DNA from: Niveispirillum cyanobacteriorum | GTDB lineage: Bacteria; Pseudomonadota; Alphaproteobacteria; Azospirillales; Azospirillaceae | Reading direction: 5' to 3' | Length of the DNA stretch: 64,000 bases | NCBI RefSeq assembly: GCF_002868735.1 | Contig: NZ_CP025612.1 | Location: 1,054,001 to 1,118,000, forward strand | Shown: in pieces, positions 26,295 through 32,740 of the stretch | Numbering within the stretch: the stretch's first letter is position 1 | How the letters are laid out: each line of letters starts with the position of its first letter | The notes under the pieces: generated by a model | The model's database searches: none | What the model was told of the DNA's origin: nothing | What the model saw: only the letters and a program-made list of their open reading frames with translations | Position numbers and translations under genes: made by a program

Positions 26295-26778
26295 GGGCGT
26301 TCTCCAGGTGGAAATAGATGCCATTCACATCCTCCGCCGACAGGCGCAGGGTGCCTTCCAGCGTCACCTGATCCAGTGTCGCCGTCACCGGCTCCGCAGC
26401 GCTGACCTGGATCAGGTCCGCGGGCCCCGGCGGCGGACAGAAGGGACAGGTCGGCGCCAGGGAGGACAGCAGGAAGGACCGGCTGGTCTCCCCCGTGTCC
26501 AGCGGCAGGAAGAAGCCAGCCACCGTGAAGGGCTGACCGTCCAGAGATTTAACCCCCGGCCCGAAGACCGCGATAAGCCGGTTCACCTCCTGAACCCGCT
26601 TCTGCGTCTCCTTGGTATCGGCTAGCTTGTCCCAGCCCAGGGTGGCACGGGGCACGGCGCGCGGGTCATGCGGGATGGCCTGCGACGCCATGGCGGGGTC
26701 CTGCACCTGTTTGAAGGCCAGGGCGGGCATCGCACCGCCCAGAATGGCTAGCAACAAGGCAATCTTTACGGTCTTCAT
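26275..26778 (-). CDS. DUF3299 exported protein (PA4066-like)
   Basis: A 167-residue protein. The start at 26778 lies 5 bases past the permease stop and gives MKTVKIALLLAILGG, a signal peptide ending PALA before FKQV. The mature domain has SLDGQPFTVAGFFLPLD and APTCPFCPPPGPADLI, the paired-Cys motif of DUF3299, and ends with a FHLENARVVP strand. In Pseudomonas the equivalent PA4066 follows an ABC ATPase and permease and responds to zinc shortage. A periplasmic or outer-leaflet partner of the transporter is the likely role. It overlaps the small Cys-containing gene at its 3' end. Confidence 0.82.
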   Translation of the reverse strand: MKTVKIALLLAILGGAMPALAFKQVQDPAMASQAIPHDPRAVPRATLGWDKLADTKETQKRVQEVNRLIAVFGPGVKSLDGQPFTVAGFFLPLDTGETSRSFLLSSLAPTCPFCPPPGPADLIQVSAAEPVTATLDQVTLEGTLRLSAEDVNGIYFHLENARVVPKS

Positions 26779-26783
26779 CACCC

Positions 26784-28115
26784 TTACCCCTTGGCCAGAA
26801 GCCGACTGACATCCGTGCGATAGGCCCGAATGGCCGGCACGGCGGCGGCCAGCAGCGCCACAAGCAAAGATAAACCCAGCAACCACGCCTCCCCCGCCAC
26901 AAATTGCCCCGCCGACAGGCCAAGATCACGGGCGCGGGCCGAAAAGCCAGACAGGGCCGCCACACCGGCATGAGCCAGGGCGATGCCCAGCACGGCCCCA
27001 CCCAGCGCCACCAGCATCGCCTCCGTCAGGATCTGTCCCATGATCCTGCCTCGCCCCGCCCCCAGCGCCCGCATCACTGCCAGATCATATTGGCGCTCCT
27101 GCAAGGCGTTAGCCAGAGCCACGAAGGTGGACAGGCCCGCCGCCAGCACCAGCACCAGGCCCAGCAGCCGCATGGAGTCCAGCCCGACACCCATCAACGC
27201 GCGCAGGCGGAGCATCTCCGCCGCAGGGCTGGCTGCCTGCATGCTGGTCTGGCTGTTGATCTCTCGCGGCAGGCGGGCAGCGGCCAACGGCGTGGCATAG
27301 CGGACCAGGATGGCCGTCACTTCCCGATCATCACTGTCTGCTTGGCCGGCGGCCACATCGTCATGGTCATGATCGTGGTGGTGACCATGATCATGATCAT
27401 GATCGTGATCGTGATCGTGCGCCGCCTCGGCCCCATGGTCATGGGCCTTTCCATCGGCATGCTCACCTGTGGTGGCCGGGGCCTTGTCCTCATGGTGGTG
27501 GTGGTCATGGACCGCCCAGACGCTGGATACAGGCGTTAAGACCAAGCGGTCCAGCACCGTACCCGTGCGCGCCAGGATGCCGACAACACGGTAGGGCATG
27601 TCGGCATGGGCATCGCCCCCTGCCGTCAAACCATGGCTGCCGACAAGCGCACTATCCAGGCCAAGACCGGATGAAGCGGCAACCTCTGCCCCCAGCACAG
27701 CCTCCATCGGGGCTTCGAACATCCGCCCCGTGACGACGTGCCCGCCATAATGGGCGATATAAGCAGGTTCCGTGCCCAGGATGCGGTAGGTACCATAACT
27801 GTCCCCCATGGCCACGGGAATGGCCTGTCTGACCAGGGGATTGCGGCGCAGTTCCTCCACCGCAGCCAGCGGCACGTTGCCGGTGGGCACATCCACCTGC
27901 ATTACAGCTGACAGAACCAGCTGCAGGGGGCTGCCCTTGGCCCCCACCACCATGTCGATGCCTGCCACATCGCGCGACAGCCGGTTCTCCAGCCCACGCT
28001 CCAACAGCAGCAGAAAGGCGATCAAGGCCACGCCCAGCGCCAGCAGCAGCAGGTTCAACCCTGTGGTCAGCGGCCGGCGACGCAGATAGGCAAGGCTCAG
28101 CCCCAGCATATTCAT
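26784..28115 (-). CDS. ABC permease of the FtsX/MacB type with a His-rich loop (PA4065-like)
   Basis: A 443-residue inner-membrane protein. One N-terminal helix (residues ~15-40) is followed by a large periplasmic domain and three C-terminal helices, starting near LGLVLVLAAGLSTFVALANAL, in the FtsX/MacB topology. The periplasmic domain holds a striking His/Asp tract (DHDHDHDHDHGHHHDHDHDD near residue 240), typical of zinc or nickel binding. Pseudomonas PA4065 is the closest arrangement I know, in a zinc-regulated operon. MacB-type permeases usually move lipoproteins or act as mechanotransmitters rather than import ions, so the exact cargo is unknown. It overlaps the ATPase gene by 4 bases. 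Confidence 0.88.
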   Translation of the reverse strand: MNMLGLSLAYLRRRPLTTGLNLLLLALGVALIAFLLLLERGLENRLSRDVAGIDMVVGAKGSPLQLVLSAVMQVDVPTGNVPLAAVEELRRNPLVRQAIPVAMGDSYGTYRILGTEPAYIAHYGGHVVTGRMFEAPMEAVLGAEVAASSGLGLDSALVGSHGLTAGGDAHADMPYRVVGILARTGTVLDRLVLTPVSSVWAVHDHHHHEDKAPATTGEHADGKAHDHGAEAAHDHDHDHDHDHGHHHDHDHDDVAAGQADSDDREVTAILVRYATPLAAARLPREINSQTSMQAASPAAEMLRLRALMGVGLDSMRLLGLVLVLAAGLSTFVALANALQERQYDLAVMRALGAGRGRIMGQILTEAMLVALGGAVLGIALAHAGVAALSGFSARARDLGLSAGQFVAGEAWLLGLSLLVALLAAAVPAIRAYRTDVSRLLAKG

Positions 28116-28777
28116 GCTGCCCGCTCCATCGGCTTCACCAGTTCCAGCAAAACCGGCAACCGGGACATCAATCGCCGGTCATGCGTGGCCACCAGCAGCG
28201 TGGCACCGCTCAAAGCCGCCTGTTCCAGCAGAAGGTCGATGACGCCATCGCAATTGGCGTCATCCAGCGCACTGGTTGGCTCATCCGCCAGCAACAATGC
28301 CGGCTGATTGACGAGTGCCCGGGCAACGGCCACCCGCTGTCGTTCCCCCTGTGACAGGTCGGCGGGTAACGCACTCATGCGGTCGGCCAGCCCGACGCGG
28401 ATCAGCAGCTCCTTCAGCCCCTTCTCATCCGGTGCCTTACCCGCCAACCGGCGAGCCAGACGCAGATTGTCAGCGATGCTGACGGCATGGATCAGGTGCA
28501 ACTGCTGAAAGACGATCCCGACATGATCGGCACGCAACCGGTCCCGCCCCGCATCGCCAATGGCGCGCAGATCATGGCCCAGCAGCGACAGGCGTCCCTG
28601 ATGTGGCACCAGCAAACCCGCCAGCGCATGCAGCAGGGTCGTTTTGCCACTGCCACTGGGGCCCAACAGCAGCCCGTGGTGGCCCGGTGGCAGGCATAAA
28701 CGCGCCACAGACAAAATGGGCTGCCCACTGGCATGGTGGACCACATCATTCAGGTCAATCAGGTTGGCAGTGGGCAT
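28112..28777 (-). CDS. ABC transporter ATPase (PA4064-like, LolD/MacB type)
   Basis: A 221-residue cytoplasmic ATPase. It has Walker A GPSGSGKTTLLHALAG near residue 40, signature LSQGERQRVAVARAL, Walker B LLLADEPTSALDD, and the H-loop in LLVATHDRRL. The size and signature match the LolD/MacB subfamily that energises FtsX-like permeases. It is first in an operon ATPase-permease-DUF3299-small Cys protein. The Zur-like site at 28806-28820 lies 29 bases upstream of the ATG. No His-rich PA4063-like periplasmic protein is encoded upstream, unlike in Pseudomonas; the His tract in the permease may replace it. Confidence 0.9.
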   Translation of the reverse strand: MPTANLIDLNDVVHHASGQPILSVARLCLPPGHHGLLLGPSGSGKTTLLHALAGLLVPHQGRLSLLGHDLRAIGDAGRDRLRADHVGIVFQQLHLIHAVSIADNLRLARRLAGKAPDEKGLKELLIRVGLADRMSALPADLSQGERQRVAVARALVNQPALLLADEPTSALDDANCDGVIDLLLEQAALSGATLLVATHDRRLMSRLPVLLELVKPMERAA

Positions 28778-28805
28778 CGCGGATCACGCTTCAAACAGGG
28801 CTTCT

Positions 28806-28820
28806 GTACGATATAACATC
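28806..28820. promoter_or_regulatory. Zur-like box upstream of the ABC operon
   Basis: Reverse complement GATGTTATATCGTAC, one base different from the core ATGTTATAACGT found at 24034 and 29246. It lies 29 bases upstream of the ATPase start, where a repressor would block the promoter. Confidence 0.62.
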
Positions 28821-28900
28821 ACCATAATATCGGATGCACATGTCGAACCATGAATTCGCTGTCACATGACGCAGTCTCGTCTATCGGTGCCGACAGGCCG

Positions 28901-29224
28901 TCAGCGCGCCCGATAAGGATCAGTCCTTGGAAGACCTGCCCGTCGCCGCAAGGCACGGCTGGTAACGAAATCGCGTAAGGCCCGGGGGACGGCATCCCGG
29001 CGCGTCCAGCGGATGGTCAATCGCGCCTGACGGCATTCCCAGGCCAATTCCCGGCCATTTTCATAGCGATGCTGTTCATACTCGGTCATCGCATCCAAAG
29101 CAGCATAGTCGAAGGGCTTGCCCGACATGGCCTCCACAAATCCGGTGTGGAAGGCATGATGACAAACCGCATGACGAGCAGACCGCCAGGAACAAGCGCC
29201 GAGGATCGTATCGTTCGGGACCAT
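28901..29224 (-). CDS. Unrecognised small protein behind a Zur-like box
   Basis: A 107-residue, Arg-rich soluble protein. The ATG at 29224 lacks a good ribosome-binding site; an internal ATG at 29128 (MSGKPFDYAALDAM) is preceded by GGAGG at close spacing and may be the true start, giving 75 residues. The middle, AFHTGFVEAMSGKPFDYAALDAMTEYEQHRYENGRELAWEC, vaguely resembles small ribosome-modulation-type proteins with paired 'G...A' and 'YE.GR' elements, but I would not assign a family. The Zur-like box directly upstream places it in the zinc regulon. A non-coding 124-base gap separates it from the ATPase gene. Confidence 0.55.
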   Translation of the reverse strand: MVPNDTILGACSWRSARHAVCHHAFHTGFVEAMSGKPFDYAALDAMTEYEQHRYENGRELAWECRQARLTIRWTRRDAVPRALRDFVTSRALRRRAGLPRTDPYRAR

Positions 29225-29242
29225 CAGTCAAACATCAAGAAA

Positions 29243-29263
29243 TGTAATGTTATAACGTTATAT
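29243..29263. promoter_or_regulatory. Zur-like box upstream of the small zinc-regulon gene
   Basis: Contains AATGTTATAACGTTA (29246-29260), identical in its 12-base core to the site at 24034-24048, and the perfect palindrome TATAACGTTATA (29251-29262). It ends within 25 bases of the start at 29224. The remaining 29264-29407 shows no gene I can support. Confidence 0.68.
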
Positions 29264-29480
29264 ACAATCAGGTCAGAGATCAAGAGGGTTGGGGCGCAGC
29301 CAGAAGGCACAAGGGCAGGACCTAGCCAATTCAGATCACCGGCAACCATACGGGCCAGCCGCCCAAAGCGTTGGGGCCCGTATTGGCTCCCCCCTGGCCC
29401 GTCCACGTGTCCGTCGTCGAAACAAATGGGACAGCGGAGTGATTTTGTGAACGGACGTTCTGGCTCGTTGCGGGTTGATG

Positions 29481-30461
29481 TTAAGCGGCTTGGCTTTGGT
29501 GGCACAAGCGCCTGTGCTGGATGGTCTGCTTTTTGATTTTGGCGCGCCGTTCCAGGATGGCGGAGCCGCGGTCGTAATAGACATCGGCGGGTGTCAGATT
29601 GCCGATGCTTTCATGGTATCGGCGGTGGTTGTAATGGTCGACGAAACCCAGGATTTTGGCTTCCAGGTCACCGGGCAGGAAATAGTTTTCCAGCAGGCTG
29701 CGGTTCTTTAGGGTCTGGTGCCAGCGCTCGATTTTTCCCTGGGTCTGGGGGTGGTTTGGCGCGCCGCGGACATGGTCCATGCCCTTGTCGTCCAACCATT
29801 CGGCCAGATCGCCGGCGATATAGGATGAGCCATTGTCGCTGAGCAGGCGAGGCTTGTGGGTGATCTCGACCTGATCACAGCCCGAGGCTTCCAGCGCGAG
29901 GGTCAAAGTGTCGGTAACGTCCTGGGCCCGCATGGTCGTGCACAGCTTCCAGGCGACGATGTAGCGGGAATAGTCATCCAGAATGGTCGACAGGTAGAAC
30001 CAACCCCAGCCGATGACCTTGAGATAGGTGAAATCGGTTTGCCACATCTGGTTGGGCCGGGTGGTCTTGTCGCGGAATTCGTCGGCCGCCTTGATCACCA
30101 CGAAGGCCGGGCTGGTGATCAGGTTATGGGCTTTCAGCAGCCGGTAGACCGAGGCTTCGGAGACGAAATAGCCCCTGGTATCGGTAAACTTCACCGCCAG
30201 CTCCCGCGGCGACAGGTCCGGTGCCTCCAGGGCCAGTTCGATCAATTGCTGGCGGACCTCATCGGGGATGCGGTTCCACACCCGGCCCGGCGCGCTGGTC
30301 CGGTCGGCCAGACCGCCTTCACCTTCGGCCCGATAGCGTGCATACCAGCGATAGAAGGTGGTGGCGGGAATGCCCAGCCTGTCTAGGGTCCGGCGCAGCG
30401 GCAGGTGCGACGCCTCGACCAGGCGAATGATCTCCAGCTTTTCGGATGCGGGGTATCTCAT
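29481..30461 (-). CDS. IS3-family transposase OrfB (DDE integrase)
   Basis: A 326-residue catalytic part. The ATG at 30461 overlaps the OrfA stop; the open frame extends upstream through the A7 slippery site, as required for an OrfAB fusion. An extra N-terminal helix-turn-helix (SHLPLRRTLDRLGIPATTFYRW) precedes the rve catalytic core. The DDE residues are visible: D in WQTDFTYLK, D in LSDNGSSY, and E in GKIERWHQTLK. No internal stops, so the element may still be mobile. The presence of HTH_21-type 'SPRELAVKFTDTRGYFVSEASVYRLLK' is typical of this IS3 branch. Confidence 0.92.
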   Translation of the reverse strand: MRYPASEKLEIIRLVEASHLPLRRTLDRLGIPATTFYRWYARYRAEGEGGLADRTSAPGRVWNRIPDEVRQQLIELALEAPDLSPRELAVKFTDTRGYFVSEASVYRLLKAHNLITSPAFVVIKAADEFRDKTTRPNQMWQTDFTYLKVIGWGWFYLSTILDDYSRYIVAWKLCTTMRAQDVTDTLTLALEASGCDQVEITHKPRLLSDNGSSYIAGDLAEWLDDKGMDHVRGAPNHPQTQGKIERWHQTLKNRSLLENYFLPGDLEAKILGFVDHYNHRRYHESIGNLTPADVYYDRGSAILERRAKIKKQTIQHRRLCHQSQAA

Positions 30462-30832
30462 TCCTCGTCGCCCCCATCCGCGATCATGCTTTTTTTGAGC
30501 GGGCGGTTTTCCAAGGTCAGGTCGGCGACCACCTCCTTCAGGTCGCGCACCTCGCGCCGCAGGTCCTTGACCTCTCCGGTGCTGGCCTGGCGAGCCGTGT
30601 CGCCCGACAGGCGCTTCTTGCCAGCCTCCAGGAATTCCTTGGACCAGCTGTAATACAGGCTCTCGGCGATGCCTTCCCGCCGGCACAGCTCCGCGATGCT
30701 GTCCTCGCCGCGACGCCCGGACAGAACGATGCGGATCTTCTCCTCAGCCGAATAATGTTTGCGCGTCTGCCGCCGGATATCCCGGACAACCTGCTCGGCA
30801 ACCGATGTCGGCGCCATGGATTTCTGCCTCAT
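30458..30832 (-). CDS. IS3-family transposase OrfA
   Basis: A 124-residue DNA-binding part of the transposase. AAGGG lies 7 bases before the ATG at 30832. Residues ~25-75 hold the helix-turn-helix (HYSAEEKIRIVL, SIAELCRREGIAESLYYSWSKEFL); the leucine-zipper-like EVKDLRREVRDLKEVVADLTLENRPLKKS follows and would mediate dimerisation. The codons for LKKS run through CTC AAA AAA AGC: seven As at 30490-30496 make a -1 slippery site that would fuse OrfA to OrfB into the active OrfAB transposase. The stop overlaps the OrfB start as ATGA. Confidence 0.9.
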   Translation of the reverse strand: MRQKSMAPTSVAEQVVRDIRRQTRKHYSAEEKIRIVLSGRRGEDSIAELCRREGIAESLYYSWSKEFLEAGKKRLSGDTARQASTGEVKDLRREVRDLKEVVADLTLENRPLKKSMIADGGDEE

Positions 30833-30942
30833 CTGCGTTCCCTTCGGTCACTACGATGAGCCAGGAATCCTCCGTTGCGCAATCACCCGCTTCTGTCCCA
30901 CAGAGGCTGATGCCGGACAGTAGGGTGGCCCTGAAACGACAA

Positions 30943-30975
30943 AAGCCGTTGATCCTTTTTGAGGATCAACGGCTT
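30943..30975 (-). terminator. Native terminator of the displaced tRNA end
   Basis: On the minus strand a perfect 13-bp stem AAGCCGTTGATCC / GGATCAACGGCTT encloses a 7-base loop and is followed by TTGTCG. It sits just past the CCA end of the tRNA fragment, so it is the original tRNA gene's terminator. Confidence 0.75.
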
Positions 30976-30980
30976 AGCGT

Positions 30981-31025
30981 TGGATGCGGGGGCAGGATTT
31001 GAACCTGCGGCCTTCAGGTTATGAG
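30981..31025 (-). other. Displaced 3' part of initiator tRNA (fMet), candidate attachment site
   Basis: Read on the minus strand, these 45 bases run from the CAT anticodon region (CTCATAACCTGAAGG) through the T-arm (GGTTCAAATCC) to CCCCCGCATCCA. They match the 3' half of bacterial initiator tRNA. The 5' half is missing: from 31026 on the sequence is unrelated. With a P4-type integrase gene starting 195 bases away, this is the classic footprint of an element integrated into a tRNA 3' end. The intact tRNA, restored by the element, should lie at its other boundary; I did not find it in this window. Confidence 0.75.
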
Positions 31026-31156
31026 TTTGAAAAGTATTCACACGACGACGTACTCTCAAATACGCCTAAATCATCTAAATTCCTGATAACACTTTTGATA
31101 TTTTGACTTCCTTCTACGACCAGATACCATCATCAGCGCTCCGATTTTATCTCATC

Positions 31157-31175
31157 TGGTAGCTATATGGTAGCT
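31157..31175. repeat. TGGTAGCT direct repeat upstream of integrase
   Basis: TGGTAGCT at 31157-31164 and 31168-31175, one helical turn (11 bases) apart. This suits an integrase arm-type or autoregulatory site. The remaining 31026-31156 is AT-rich and shows no gene. Confidence 0.45.
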
Positions 31176-31219
31176 GATACCAAGCACCAGGATGACGCTT
31201 CCGGTGTTTCTGGAGATGG

Positions 31220-32485
31220 ATGATGGCAAAGCTCTCCAAACGTTCCGTGGATCGTGCGGCTGCAGGTCCAACCCTAAAGGTGGTCTGGGATGACGAGTTG
31301 CGGGGGTTCGGCGTTCGCATCCATCCCACGGGCCGCAAGGTCTATATCGTGAAGTGCCGAATCAACGGACAACAGCGGTTCATCACCATTGGTCAGCACG
31401 GCCCTGTCACCGCCGAGCATGCGCGGGCACGGGCCTATGAAATCCTGTCCGAAGCGAAGAACGGGCGTGATCCGGCACAGGAGCTCGATCAGGGGCGGAA
31501 GGCCCCGACCATGAAGGCGCTGGGTGAGCGGTTTCTGGAAGAGCATGTTGCTGTACGCTGCAAGCCTTCGACCCAGTATGAATATCGGCGGTCGGTGGAG
31601 CTGTTCATCAATCCCAAGATCGGGACCCGCCGGGTCACGGACATCCAGCGCTGGGATATTGCGGAACTGCACCATTCGTTGCGGCACATCCCGTATCAAG
31701 CCAACAGAACCCTTGGCGTATTATCCAAGATGTTCAATTTGGCCGAAGTCTGGGGTCTTCGACCTGACGGCAGCAATCCATGTCTGCATGTGAAGAAGTT
31801 CCCGGAGGAAAAGCGGGAGCGCTTCCTTAGCGCGGACGAATATGCAGCACTGGGGCGAACACTGGCCGAGTTGGAAGCGGCGAAATCGGAGCCGGTTTCC
31901 GTCATCGCCGCCATCCGGCTGCTGATGCTCACTGGGTGCCGGCTTGGCGAAATCATGACGTTGAAATGGGCTTATGTCGACTGGCAGGCCAAGGCATTCA
32001 GGCTGCCGGATTCCAAAACGGGGGCCAAAGTCGTTCTGTTCGGCGATAGTGTCGCTGCCATCCTGCACGCCATTCCGAAGCTGCCGAATAATCAGTGGGT
32101 CATAACGGGCACAAAGGAGGGAGCCAGACTGACAGACCTGCAACCACCATGGCGGCGTGTTCGGGGACGGGCGGGGCTGGACGATGTTCGCCTTCACGAC
32201 TTGCGGCACTTCTTCGCCAGCGGTGCCCTGTTCTTGGGCGAAGGGTTGCCGATGATAGGGAAGCTGCTGGGCCATACGCAGGTGCAGACCACCGCCCGGT
32301 ATGCCCACCTTGCGCTTGATCCGGTCAGGAGCGCCGTAGAGAAGGTGTCCGGCTTCATTGCGAAGCAGGCTGCTGGCTCATCGCGCTCCAACTACACACG
32401 GCGCAGTCGGTTCAGGATAGTCGCCAGAACGCAACTGCCAGATACTCTGGACCATAATGATGCGGCTAAACTGGCTATTGATTGA
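31220..32485 (+). CDS. Tyrosine recombinase, P4-type integrase
   Basis: A 421-residue integrase with ATGs at 31220 and 31223 after GGAG. The N-terminal arm-binding domain (DUF4102: VVWDDELRGFGVRIHPTGRKVYIVKCRI) is followed by a core-binding domain from ~95-195. In the catalytic domain, Arg is in LTGCRLGEI, the His-x-x-Arg in HDLRHFFAS, His in LLGHTQ and the nucleophile Tyr in TARYAHL, so the enzyme should be active. Such integrases insert islands at tRNA 3' ends, which agrees with the tRNA fragment at 30981. The C-terminal ~50 residues beyond the Tyr (NYTRRSRF onward) are longer than usual. Confidence 0.92.
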   Translation: MMAKLSKRSVDRAAAGPTLKVVWDDELRGFGVRIHPTGRKVYIVKCRINGQQRFITIGQHGPVTAEHARARAYEILSEAKNGRDPAQELDQGRKAPTMKALGERFLEEHVAVRCKPSTQYEYRRSVELFINPKIGTRRVTDIQRWDIAELHHSLRHIPYQANRTLGVLSKMFNLAEVWGLRPDGSNPCLHVKKFPEEKRERFLSADEYAALGRTLAELEAAKSEPVSVIAAIRLLMLTGCRLGEIMTLKWAYVDWQAKAFRLPDSKTGAKVVLFGDSVAAILHAIPKLPNNQWVITGTKEGARLTDLQPPWRRVRGRAGLDDVRLHDLRHFFASGALFLGEGLPMIGKLLGHTQVQTTARYAHLALDPVRSAVEKVSGFIAKQAAGSSRSNYTRRSRFRIVARTQLPDTLDHNDAAKLAID

Positions 32486-32692
32486 GGGGCGGCGGACTTC
32501 TGGTAAGCGCCCCATTGTTGCCTTTCCGCCGTCGTTATGGCCGCCCGGTAAGCAGACATTGGGGCGTGCGTCTTACTTTGAACGCCGCTTGGCGAACAAC
32601 TCGCCCAGATTGCGATCGGATGCCCAGGTCCGGCCAGATGCTGAGTTGCCCGGCAAAGGACAGTTTGGCGGACATATCCGAGAGGAAGAGAG
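32486..32692. other. Intergenic stretch after integrase
   Basis: No gene, repeat or RNA I can recognise between the integrase stop and the RTX-gene terminator. Confidence 0.5.
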
Positions 32693-32732
32693 GGGCGCCA
32701 GTGCACCCCCCCCCCGTTAGGCACTGGCGCCC
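32693..32732 (-). terminator. Long-stem hairpin after the RTX gene
   Basis: A perfect 12-bp stem GGGCGCCAGTGC (32693-32704) / GCACTGGCGCCC (32721-32732) around a C-rich loop lies 8 bases past the stop of the minus-strand RTX gene, followed on that strand by a pyrimidine tract CTCTCTTCC. Confidence 0.65.
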
Positions 32733-32740
32733 TCCTTTGA

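Larger units (their letters stand above)
29408..30919 (-). mobile_element. IS3-family insertion sequence, apparently intact
   Basis: A 1,512-base element with two overlapping transposase frames. Both ends begin TGTCCG and share TGGGACAG followed by CGG.GTGATT and then AACGGA, read inward (plus strand from 29408, minus strand from 30919), forming imperfect terminal inverted repeats. No clear target duplication is visible beside the ends (ACG on the left, GTA on the right), so the boundaries could be off by a few bases or the flanks may have been rearranged. The 7-A run in orfA provides the usual frameshift signal. Confidence 0.82.

Noticed and set aside
29264-29407. Possible gene remnant opposite the IS3 left flank (minus-strand YGPQRFGRLARMVAGDLNWL)
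   Set aside because: Reads smoothly for a short stretch but has no start, no family and ends in the Zur-like promoter region.
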